Positions 1 through 6,824 of a DNA stretch of 39,232 bases are shown one piece after another (the first letter of the stretch is position 1; each line of letters starts with the position of its first letter). The stretch is taken from positions 1 through 39,232 of the forward strand of contig JAHENA010000018.1 in assembly GCA_024643405.1 (NCBI GenBank), given 5' to 3'. The DNA is from Flavobacteriales bacterium (GTDB lineage: Bacteria > Bacteroidota > Bacteroidia > Flavobacteriales > Flavobacteriaceae). The notes under the pieces were generated by a model. The model worked only from the letters and a program-made list of their open reading frames with translations. It did not search any database and was not told where the DNA came from. The translations under genes were made by a program, and so were the position numbers.

Positions 1-564
1 GTTTTTTGAATTTAATTCCAATAAATAGCGTTCACAAATGCGCTTCGTCATACCCATGATGCTTATAGGATTCACCGCTTTATCCGTTGAAATAAACACC
101 ATTTTTTTAGTCTTATTTGTTAAGGCCAAATCTGCTAAAAACTGAGTTGCTAAAATATTTAATTTGACCGCTTCATAGGGATTGGTCTCCATCATTGGCA
201 CATGCTTGTAGGCAGCTGTATGAAATACCATGCTTGGCTTATAGGTGTTAAAAAGTACCTGCATTGATTCTTCATCTCTGATATCAGTTAAGACAAAATA
301 AATATTTTGTTTTTGAGACAGTTCCAATTTTTTTTGCAAATAATAAAGTGGGGATTCAGCATTATCAAGTAGAATAAGCTTTTTAAACGGGCTATTTAAA
401 AGAAGTTGGGCAAGACCACTTCCAATGGTTCCTGCAGCACCCGTAATTAAAATAGTTTCCTCAGAAAAATCAAAATCAGAATGTAATAAGAAATTATTTT
501 CTGTTGTTTCTAAGGAACAATTCTTTAATAATTTTTTGATGTAATTGGAAGCATCCTTATCCAT
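1..564 (-). CDS. CapD/FlaA1-like nucleotide-sugar 4,6-dehydratase (partial, 3' end beyond window)
   Basis: Only the first 188 codons lie in the window; the gene runs off the left edge. The translation has a Rossmann nucleotide-binding motif, TGAAGTIGSG, at residues 41-50, the AAYKHVPMME signature near 118-126 and STDKAVNP at 159-166. This family (UDP-GlcNAc 4,6-dehydratase, polysaccharide biosynthesis protein CapD) uses an S-M-K catalytic set; S159, M170 and K174 fit it. Classical FlaA1/CapD proteins carry four N-terminal membrane helices; here only about 40 soluble residues precede the Rossmann fold, so it is a short cytosolic form. The ATG at 564 is the first in-frame ATG, but the frame stays open up to a TAG at 640-642, so a TTG at 615 is a possible alternative start. 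It lies downstream of a phosphoglycosyl transferase on the same strand, suggesting nucleotide-sugar supply for a surface glycan. Confidence 0.9.
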   Translation of the reverse strand, partial: MDKDASNYIKKLLKNCSLETTENNFLLHSDFDFSEETILITGAAGTIGSGLAQLLLNSPFKKLILLDNAESPLYYLQKKLELSQKQNIYFVLTDIRDEESMQVLFNTYKPSMVFHTAAYKHVPMMETNPYEAVKLNILATQFLADLALTNKTKKMVFISTDKAVNPISIMGMTKRICERYLLELNSKN

Positions 565-669
565 AGGTATTATTCGTTTAAAAGTAGAAAAAAAAGGGGG
601 GCATTGCTTATGCAAAATATAAAAAATAACTATCTCACCCTAATGGAATTTACAGAAACTCAAAAACTG

Positions 670-1263
670 TTATTGAGTTATAACTCTGAAGATGGTTATG
701 ATAATAAGTTTTAGATCAAACCAAAAACTACTTTTTTCAATATAGAGCTCATTTAACCTATTTTTTTTAGGAATAATAGACTGAATAAAGAATGCTTCAG
801 GGTCCTTTGCCACTTTTAGGAGTTCTACCTCATTTCTAAATTCAATAGAAGCTAAACTAGTGATACCTGGTCTTACTGAAAGGACTATTAAATCTTCTTT
901 AGGGTAATAATTCACATATTTCCGCAATTCTGGTCTAGGACCTACAAAACTCATATCGCCCAGTAAAATATTTAAAAGCTGAGGAAATTCATCAATTTTA
1001 TAACGCCTCAAAAAATAGCCTACTTTAGTAATTCTGGAATCTTTATTCCCTAAGGTTAATAAGCCTTTTTTATCAGATTCCATTTTCATGGTTCTGAATT
1101 TAAAAATATTGAAATCTTTATTATTTAAGCCCACTCTTGATTGGATAAATAAAATAGGCCCTTTGGAATCTAATTTTATAATGATTGCTAAAATCATTAA
1201 AATAGGAGCTAATAAAATGATTCCAAAAAAGGAAAAAATGATATCAAAGATCCTTTTTATCAT
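670..1263 (-). CDS. PglC-like polyprenyl-phosphate sugar phosphotransferase
   Basis: A 197-aa bacterial sugar transferase of the small monotopic phosphoglycosyl transferase type, which moves a sugar-1-phosphate from a UDP-sugar to undecaprenyl phosphate at the inner leaflet and so starts a glycan chain. One hydrophobic segment is at about residues 6-30, then KFRTM at 55-59, the catalytic Asp-Glu pair in DEFPQ at 91-95, and GDMSFVGPRPE at 102-112. The length matches the PglC minimal form rather than the longer WcaJ/WbaP type. It sits 4 bp after the DUF4258-like gene and about 100 bp before the CapD-like gene, all on the minus strand. The sugar substrate cannot be told from the sequence. Confidence 0.93.
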   Translation of the reverse strand: MIKRIFDIIFSFFGIILLAPILMILAIIIKLDSKGPILFIQSRVGLNNKDFNIFKFRTMKMESDKKGLLTLGNKDSRITKVGYFLRRYKIDEFPQLLNILLGDMSFVGPRPELRKYVNYYPKEDLIVLSVRPGITSLASIEFRNEVELLKVAKDPEAFFIQSIIPKKNRLNELYIEKSSFWFDLKLIIITIFRVITQ

Positions 1264-1267
1264 ATCA

Positions 1268-1639
1268 TTAAGGCGAAGAAATATTTAAAACGGTAGCAAT
1301 GCTATCGCAATTTTGAACGGTCATTAGCATTGCTTTGTCTTTATATTCACCTTCAATGGCATAAATGCCACATGGTTTATCTCTTGGTGTGCTTTTAGAG
1401 AAATTAACATCTCCTTTTTTTAGTAAATAGGATATAGTAGTTGAATCAATCCTTTTAGCTGATAATTCAATTAGGATGGCTTCTGAAAAGACTATTTTTT
1501 TTGTGTTAATGTTTTTTAAAACTCTGGCTTCAGGTCCGTAATCACATGATACCTTCTTTCCGTTCAAAAAAAATGCCAATATGATTAAACCAATAGAGAA
1601 GCCACCAAGGTAATATCCAATACGTTGTAATAATGTCAT
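1268..1639 (-). CDS. DUF4258-like small membrane-anchored protein
   Basis: A 123-aa protein with a hydrophobic N-terminal helix (about residues 9-26) followed by a soluble region facing the periplasm or cytoplasm. The soluble part has features I associate with the DUF4258 family of Bacteroidota: a KKGDVNFSKS motif near the middle, a Cys-containing strand and a terminal strand, VQNCDSIATV. The function is unknown. It lies between the alanine-dehydrogenase-like gene (37 bp upstream) and the sugar transferase (4 bp downstream), so the three are probably cotranscribed. The family assignment rests on recalled sequence patterns; the link with the glycan genes is only positional. Confidence 0.75.
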   Translation of the reverse strand: MTLLQRIGYYLGGFSIGLIILAFFLNGKKVSCDYGPEARVLKNINTKKIVFSEAILIELSAKRIDSTTISYLLKKGDVNFSKSTPRDKPCGIYAIEGEYKDKAMLMTVQNCDSIATVLNISSP

Positions 1640-1675
1640 CTAAAAAATTAAAATTTTGAAATATGTTTCAGAAGT

Positions 1676-2875
1676 TTAAAATATGAGCAAATTGATATCG
1701 CTATATTTTAAATCAAACCATTCTCCTACGGATTTATTGGTTAAAATTCCGTGGTAAAAATACAACCCATTTTTTAAACCTTTATCAAATCTCAAAGAAT
1801 TTTCAATACCTCCATCATCGGCTATCTTTAGCAAGTAGGGTGTAAATATATTGCTGATGGAAATGGAAGACGTTCTAGAATACCTCGCAGGAATATTTGG
1901 CACACAATAATGCACCACACCATGTTTAACAAAGGTTGGATTTTTATGTGTTGTCACTTCACTAGTTTCAAAACAACCTCCCATATCGATGCTCACATCA
2001 ATAATTATAGCACCATTTTTCATGTTTTCTACCATCGTTTCAGTCACTACAATTGGCGATCTATTACTTCCTCTTACAGCGCCAATAACAACATCACAAC
2101 GTTTCAATGCTTTGGTTAAATTTTTGGGCTGCAGTGTTGATGTAAACATTGGTCTTCCTAAATTGGTTTGAATACGCCTCAATTTAGAAATAGAATTATC
2201 AAAAATCTTCACATTAGCTCCTAATCCAATAGCACTTCTCGCAGCAAATTCGCCCACCGTTCCGGCGCCAATAATCACCACTTCAATAGGTGGAACACCA
2301 CTAATGTTACCGAACAATAACCCGTTGCCCTCTGAACTGTTGGACAATAATTCTGAGGCTATCAAAGCACTAGCGATTCCAGCTATTTCACTTAAAGACC
2401 TTACCGCTGGATATAATCCGGATTCATCTCTGATAAATTCAAAAGCCAGAGCCGTAATCCTTTTTGAAGCCAAAGCCTCAAAATATTTTTTGCTCTGTGT
2501 TTTTAATTGTAATGCAGATATAAGTATGGTTTGTGGGTTGAGTAATTTAATTTGTTCTAGGCTAGGCGGTTCTACCTTCAAAATCATAGGGCATGCATAT
2601 ACTTTAGCGGCATCTTTGGTTATCTCAGCACCTGCCTCACTATAATCTGAATCACTGAAATTAGCACCATTTCCGGCTCCGGATTCTAAAAGAACCTTAT
2701 GACCATTACTGATTAAAGCAGAAACGGCATCCGGTGTTAAACAAACACGCTTTTCCTGAAAAGCTGTTTCTTTGGGAATTCCAATATATAATTCACCTTT
2801 ACGTTTAAAAATTTCCAACATTTCTTCTTGAGGTAAGAGCTGTTGCTTAGTAAATGGTGACAGTGATTTAGACAT
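1676..2875 (-). CDS. ald: Alanine dehydrogenase / NAD(P) transhydrogenase alpha family protein
   Basis: A 399-aa protein aligned along its length with L-alanine dehydrogenase (NAD-dependent conversion of alanine to pyruvate and ammonia). Visible features are IGIPKE at 31-36, KRVCLTPDAV with the substrate-binding Arg at R43, the catalytic Lys at K100 (ILKVEPP), a GAGTVGEFAA nucleotide-binding loop near 200, and an IDMGGCFE segment carrying the conserved Asp. The His that acts as catalytic residue in Mycobacterium tuberculosis Ald (His96) aligns with Gln123 here, so the activity is less certain than the fold. About 28 extra residues precede the usual N-terminus. It is transcribed divergently from the receptor gene at 3064. 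The symbol denotes the family. Confidence 0.82.
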   Translation of the reverse strand: MSKSLSPFTKQQLLPQEEMLEIFKRKGELYIGIPKETAFQEKRVCLTPDAVSALISNGHKVLLESGAGNGANFSDSDYSEAGAEITKDAAKVYACPMILKVEPPSLEQIKLLNPQTILISALQLKTQSKKYFEALASKRITALAFEFIRDESGLYPAVRSLSEIAGIASALIASELLSNSSEGNGLLFGNISGVPPIEVVIIGAGTVGEFAARSAIGLGANVKIFDNSISKLRRIQTNLGRPMFTSTLQPKNLTKALKRCDVVIGAVRGSNRSPIVVTETMVENMKNGAIIIDVSIDMGGCFETSEVTTHKNPTFVKHGVVHYCVPNIPARYSRTSSISISNIFTPYLLKIADDGGIENSLRFDKGLKNGLYFYHGILTNKSVGEWFDLKYSDINLLIF

Positions 2876-3000
2876 AATATCTCTTGTTTAATAAAAAATC
2901 AAATTACAAATAAAATTTTGAATCTTTGAAGTGAATCTTAAAATATTGTTGAATTAGATTATTAAATATAATCAGATAATCCCTATTAAAATAATGGGCA

Positions 3001-3020
3001 GTTACGGTTTTACCGTAATC
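3001..3020. promoter_or_regulatory. Palindromic element, copy 1 (putative operator)
   Basis: An inverted repeat of GTTACGG and CCGTAAT around a TTTTA spacer. It lies in the 188-bp divergent region between the ald-family gene and the receptor gene, about 44 bp before the receptor ATG. A copy identical at 18 of 20 positions is at 6239-6258. Two such copies in separate intergenic regions suggest a shared regulator; the regulator is not identifiable here. Confidence 0.5.
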
Positions 3021-3063
3021 CTAATTATTTTCAAAGTTGTAACTTTACTTCTATTATTTTTTT

Positions 3064-5493
3064 ATGAATTTAAAGCTAATAATTTCTCTCATTTTCTTGT
3101 TTTCTTTAACAAGTTTAGCTCAGCAATACTCTATAAAAGGCGTTGTTAAGGATCAAAATAACCAACCGATTGCTTTTTGTAATGTGACCTTAACTGAAGT
3201 AGAAAATAATACTTCTGTTTCCGGAACAACCACCAATGATGATGGCTCTTTTTTAATTGAGAATTTAAAGTCAACAGATTTTTTGTTAAAAATTAGTTTT
3301 TTAGGATTTGAATCTTATCAGGATTCGATTCGATTGAATAAAGACCTATCCATAACTGTTATATTAAAAGAGCAAACTCAAAATCTGGAAGGCGTTACAA
3401 TTATTGCAAAAAGACCCACGGTTAAAAGGCTTGCGGATCGCTTAGTTTTTAATGTTGAAAATAGCACCTTATCAAATGGCAATGTTTTAGATGTTTTAAA
3501 AAATACACCAGGTGTTTTAGTATTTGATGGTGCGATTACTGTTAAAAATAGTGCACCAACTGTCTATATTAACGATAGAAAAGTACACCTTTCTCCAACT
3601 GAAATTCAACAACTTTTGGAAGGTTCTTCTGCTAGTAATATAAAATCAATTGAAGTCATCACCAATCCTCCTGCAAAATATGAAGCTCAAGGAGGATCCG
3701 TACTTAATATTGTGATGAGTAAAAGCCTTTTGCCAGGTTATAATGGCAGTGTTTTTGGAACTTATAAACAAGGCGAAAAGTATCCTAAGTATTCTGTAGG
3801 TACCAGTCATTTTTTTAAATCTGAAAAGGTTGATACTTATTTCAACTATAATTTTAGCCCAAGGAAAGATTATAGACATAATAGTGAGTCTATTAACTTT
3901 ATTGAAAATAATCAAAAAACATCAGGCTGGGAAACGGATTTTAAAAGAAGTAGAGCTTCTTCCAATCACACATTTAATTCTAATATTGATTTTAAAGTCA
4001 ACAAAAACAATACCCTAGGTCTTTCAACCAATATTTTAGTATCCCCAAGAGAAAATACTACAACAGATGTGGCCTCTGTTACTGAGGTTTTTAACAGCGT
4101 TAATACTTTAGATTCTATTTTTAAAACAAATAATCATATTAATGATCAATTAACAAATCTAGCTTTTACTTTAGATTATACGCATCAATTTAAGAAGGAA
4201 GGGGAGCAGTTGAGTTTGAGTGGGCATCATACCAATTATGATTATTCAAGTAATCAATTGGTTAATACTGATTATTTTTTTGCAGATAGAACCACGCTCA
4301 TTAGGAATAATAAATTTCAAACAGTTTCAGATCAAAAGATTGTCTTATATACCGGTCAAGTAGATTATGAACTCCCCATGAGCGAGACTTCTCTATTTGA
4401 AATGGGAGCCAAGTTTTCGAGTATAGATTCTGAGAGTCAATTAATACAGTTTAATTATGAAAACGGACAGCCCATAATAGATATTAATAATTCAGATACT
4501 TTTTTATATGATGAGTTGAATTATGCAGGATATGCGAGCTATTCTAAAGATTGGGATACCTGGAGTATTAAAGGAGGTGTAAGGACAGAATATACAGATA
4601 GAACAGGCAATTCGTTGTCAATGACTGAAGTTAACAAAGCGAGCTATTTTAAAGTTTTTCCATCTTTCTATATTTCACATGCCTTTAATGAAAATAACAC
4701 GCTTTATTTTAATTATAATAAACGTATTTACAGGCCAGGATACAGTGAATTAAACCCATTTAAATACTATTTAAATGATAATACTTACAGCTCTGGAAAT
4801 CCTGATTTACTTCCTGAAATTGATGACGTACTAACTTTGGGTTATACCTTTAATAAAAAGTATACTTTTGAAGCTTATTACAGATATGAAAAAGATCCAA
4901 GTCTCGAAATAACTTTCCAGGACAACACAGAGAATATTTTAAAAATAATTAACACCAATATTGATAGTAATATTTCTTATGGTTTAGATTTTACTACATA
5001 TACGAAAGTTTTGAACAATTGGAATCTATCAGTATATACTTCTTTGTTTTATACGGAGGGTCAATTTATAGCTGAAGAAAGTAATAACGCCGTGCTTGTT
5101 AAAGATAAATGGTCTGTTTATGGGCAAATAATTAATACCTTTTCATTTCTAAAGGATAAAAGTTTAACTGCAGATGTGTCTTATTTATATATTTCACCAA
5201 TAGTAAATGGACCCTCTGATTATAGTAGCAGACATGGTCTTGATATTACTCTTAAAAAAACACTTTGGAAAGAAAAAGGCTCTTTAAGTATTGGGGTTAC
5301 TGATATTTTTAATACACAGAACTTTACCCAAACTAACAGGTATCTTAATCAAGATCTCTTTTTAAAGTCTAGACTTGAGAACAGATTAGTTTTTGTTGGA
5401 TTTAATTATAAATTTGGAAACACCAGATTACAAACTAATGAAAAAACCATTGATGTAGAAGAGCGTGATCGGTTAAATAATAAATCCAATTAA
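3064..5493 (+). CDS. Outer-membrane beta-barrel receptor with CarboxypepD_reg-like domain (TonB-dependent receptor type)
   Basis: An 809-aa outer-membrane protein. A signal peptide spans about residues 1-19 (ending SLAQ). Next is a carboxypeptidase-D regulatory-like beta-sandwich (about 22-108, YSIKGVVKDQNNQPIAFCNV onward), then a plug-like region (about 110-220, with VLDVLKNTPGV and NPPAKYEAQGGSVLNIV), then a long region rich in alternating aromatic strands typical of the OMP_b-brl_3 barrel family. Such proteins import or bind ligands with TonB energy, or act as non-transporting barrels; the substrate is unknown. No SusD partner is adjacent, which argues against a standard glycan-uptake pair. 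It faces the membrane-protein gene at 5502 tail to tail with 8 bp between, and a palindromic element lies just upstream. Confidence 0.88.
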   Translation: MNLKLIISLIFLFSLTSLAQQYSIKGVVKDQNNQPIAFCNVTLTEVENNTSVSGTTTNDDGSFLIENLKSTDFLLKISFLGFESYQDSIRLNKDLSITVILKEQTQNLEGVTIIAKRPTVKRLADRLVFNVENSTLSNGNVLDVLKNTPGVLVFDGAITVKNSAPTVYINDRKVHLSPTEIQQLLEGSSASNIKSIEVITNPPAKYEAQGGSVLNIVMSKSLLPGYNGSVFGTYKQGEKYPKYSVGTSHFFKSEKVDTYFNYNFSPRKDYRHNSESINFIENNQKTSGWETDFKRSRASSNHTFNSNIDFKVNKNNTLGLSTNILVSPRENTTTDVASVTEVFNSVNTLDSIFKTNNHINDQLTNLAFTLDYTHQFKKEGEQLSLSGHHTNYDYSSNQLVNTDYFFADRTTLIRNNKFQTVSDQKIVLYTGQVDYELPMSETSLFEMGAKFSSIDSESQLIQFNYENGQPIIDINNSDTFLYDELNYAGYASYSKDWDTWSIKGGVRTEYTDRTGNSLSMTEVNKASYFKVFPSFYISHAFNENNTLYFNYNKRIYRPGYSELNPFKYYLNDNTYSSGNPDLLPEIDDVLTLGYTFNKKYTFEAYYRYEKDPSLEITFQDNTENILKIINTNIDSNISYGLDFTTYTKVLNNWNLSVYTSLFYTEGQFIAEESNNAVLVKDKWSVYGQIINTFSFLKDKSLTADVSYLYISPIVNGPSDYSSRHGLDITLKKTLWKEKGSLSIGVTDIFNTQNFTQTNRYLNQDLFLKSRLENRLVFVGFNYKFGNTRLQTNEKTIDVEERDRLNNKSN

Positions 5494-5501
5494 AATTTTA
5501 A

Positions 5502-6044
5502 TTAAAAGTATTGTTTTACTTTATCCCAAAAAGTCTTAGGGGTCATTTTAAACTCATCTTCCAATTCCTGCATGGTTTGGCTTGCGGAATTCACTTTATT
5601 AAATATCCTGGCTCTTATTAAATAAATAGAAGGTACTATGATCGCTATAATTGGTATTAAATATATTAATTGATTATTATCCACAAAATCCGCATCATCG
5701 TTAAGTGTAATAAATATTTGATAAACATACATAGCAATCGGAACTAATAATGCATGGTACCACCAGTGACGACACGTAAAAAACCAAATGACTATTAAAA
5801 ACAATGGAATTATTTTGCCATTCAAGACCCACATACTGATACTAGCACTTTCATAAAATCCGCTATGGTATATACCAAAAAAAGTGTTCCAGTCTTTAAC
5901 ATCTGGAACACTTTCATAGAGATAAAATAAATAGGGAGTCATAGCTATAAAAGTGGCTATAATAGTCCCTATTATTATACTTTTTCTATCCTCCTGAAGG
6001 AATTTTAACTCTGGCTTTCTCAACTTTTGCGGTTTGATTTCCAT
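5502..6044 (-). CDS. Uncharacterised four-helix membrane protein
   Basis: A 180-aa protein with a basic cytosolic N-terminus (about 23 residues) and four predicted membrane helices (roughly residues 24-45, 75-88, 93-112 and 123-143), followed by an acidic, amphipathic C-terminal tail containing TMQELEDEF. The motif FFTCRHWWYHALLVP between helices is striking. I recognise it as a conserved flavobacterial protein without known function. Its ATG at 6044 lies inside the small ORF at 5986-6129, a 59-bp overlap in another frame, so translation of the two could be coupled. It may use the same promoter region as that small gene. Confidence 0.75.
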   Translation of the reverse strand: MEIKPQKLRKPELKFLQEDRKSIIIGTIIATFIAMTPYLFYLYESVPDVKDWNTFFGIYHSGFYESASISMWVLNGKIIPLFLIVIWFFTCRHWWYHALLVPIAMYVYQIFITLNDDADFVDNNQLIYLIPIIAIIVPSIYLIRARIFNKVNSASQTMQELEDEFKMTPKTFWDKVKQYF

Positions 6045-6129
6045 CTTGGTTTATTGCATTAGCTGCATAAGCTGTAAACAACATACCCCCGAAAATTGCG
6101 ATGGCAATTAGATACTTTTTAGTTTTCAT
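5986..6129 (-). CDS. Small exported peptide candidate (47 aa) overlapping the next gene
   Basis: An ATG-to-TAG frame of 47 codons. It begins MKTKKYLIAIAIFGGM, that is a positively charged n-region, a hydrophobic core and an AYAANA stretch resembling a signal-peptidase site near residues 20-25. The mature part would be only about 23 residues, rich in Lys, Gln and Gly, ending IPSGG. It overlaps the start of the downstream membrane-protein gene by 59 bp, so its 3' end is dual-coding. The signal-peptide character and upstream position support a real gene; the long overlap and short length argue caution. Confidence 0.55.
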   Translation of the reverse strand: MKTKKYLIAIAIFGGMLFTAYAANAINQDGNQTAKVEKARVKIPSGG

Positions 6130-6238
6130 AATTATAAGGGATTAATTAATTAATTACCTCAAAATTATAGAAAAGTATCCTGAAGAAAGTCTCGAAATGT
6201 TAAATTTATGTTAAAAAACATGGTTTTTAAAAAATCGC

Positions 6239-6258
6239 GTTGCGGTTTTACCGTAACC
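6239..6258. promoter_or_regulatory. Palindromic element, copy 2 (putative operator)
   Basis: An inverted repeat of GTTGCGG and CCGTAAC around TTTTA, nearly identical to the element at 3001-3020. It lies in the 170-bp gap between the small exported peptide gene (about 110 bp upstream of its start on the minus strand) and the stop of tsaE. It could be an operator for the peptide/membrane-protein pair or a hairpin in the tsaE 3' region; no T-run follows on the minus strand, which makes a terminator less likely. Confidence 0.48.
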
Positions 6259-6299
6259 TTTCAAAATTCGGAGCTTTTTAATGTTATTATATCATAAAC

Positions 6300-6728
6300 T
6301 CAGCAGGTTTGTTTGTTAAAATTGGGTTCAAAATTTAATTCTATACGTCTGGATTGATCTTTATTAATAACAATTTCCAGTCTATTACTTTCCTCTGGAA
6401 GCATATCTTCTATAATTTCAGGCCATTCTATAATCACCCAGTGATTTGAATATAAATATTCTTCAATTCCAAAATTATAAGCTTCCTCTAAATTCTTTAA
6501 TCTATACAGGTCAAAATGATAAATTTTATCATTTGTTGTTTTATATTCATTTACAATAGAAAACGTTGGGCTACTTGCTTCATCTATACTACCTAAGGCT
6601 TTTGATAAAGCCTTAATTAAAGTTGTTTTACCCGACCCCATATCGCCATACACCAAAATAACTTTTGATGTGACATTTTGAATTATAGATGTTGCAACAC
6701 GTTCAATATCGTTTAATAAATAATCCAT
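6300..6728 (-). CDS. tsaE: tRNA threonylcarbamoyladenosine (t6A37) biosynthesis ATPase TsaE
   Basis: A 142-aa P-loop protein of the TsaE/YjeE family, which drives the TsaB-TsaD complex during t6A formation at position 37 of ANN-decoding tRNAs. The Walker A motif GDMGSGKT is at residues 28-35, followed by the family signatures SSPTFSIVNEY, IYHFDLYRL and VIIEWPE. The length is normal for the family. It lies 96 bp downstream of porX on the same strand; the tsaE-porX order is one I associate with flavobacteria. Confidence 0.95.
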   Translation of the reverse strand: MDYLLNDIERVATSIIQNVTSKVILVYGDMGSGKTTLIKALSKALGSIDEASSPTFSIVNEYKTTNDKIYHFDLYRLKNLEEAYNFGIEEYLYSNHWVIIEWPEIIEDMLPEESNRLEIVINKDQSRRIELNFEPNFNKQTC

Positions 6729-6824
6729 TTCTATTACAAAATATTATTATGCAATATTATTAATAAATATTGAGATAAACAAGAAAAAAGTGTATTTCGT
6801 CGAAGTTTTATGCATTACATGGAT

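Noticed and set aside
5488-5503. 16-bp palindrome AATTAAAATTTTAATT between convergent stops as a terminator
   Set aside because: It is purely AT with no loop or GC core; in AT-rich DNA this can arise by chance, so I do not call it a terminator.
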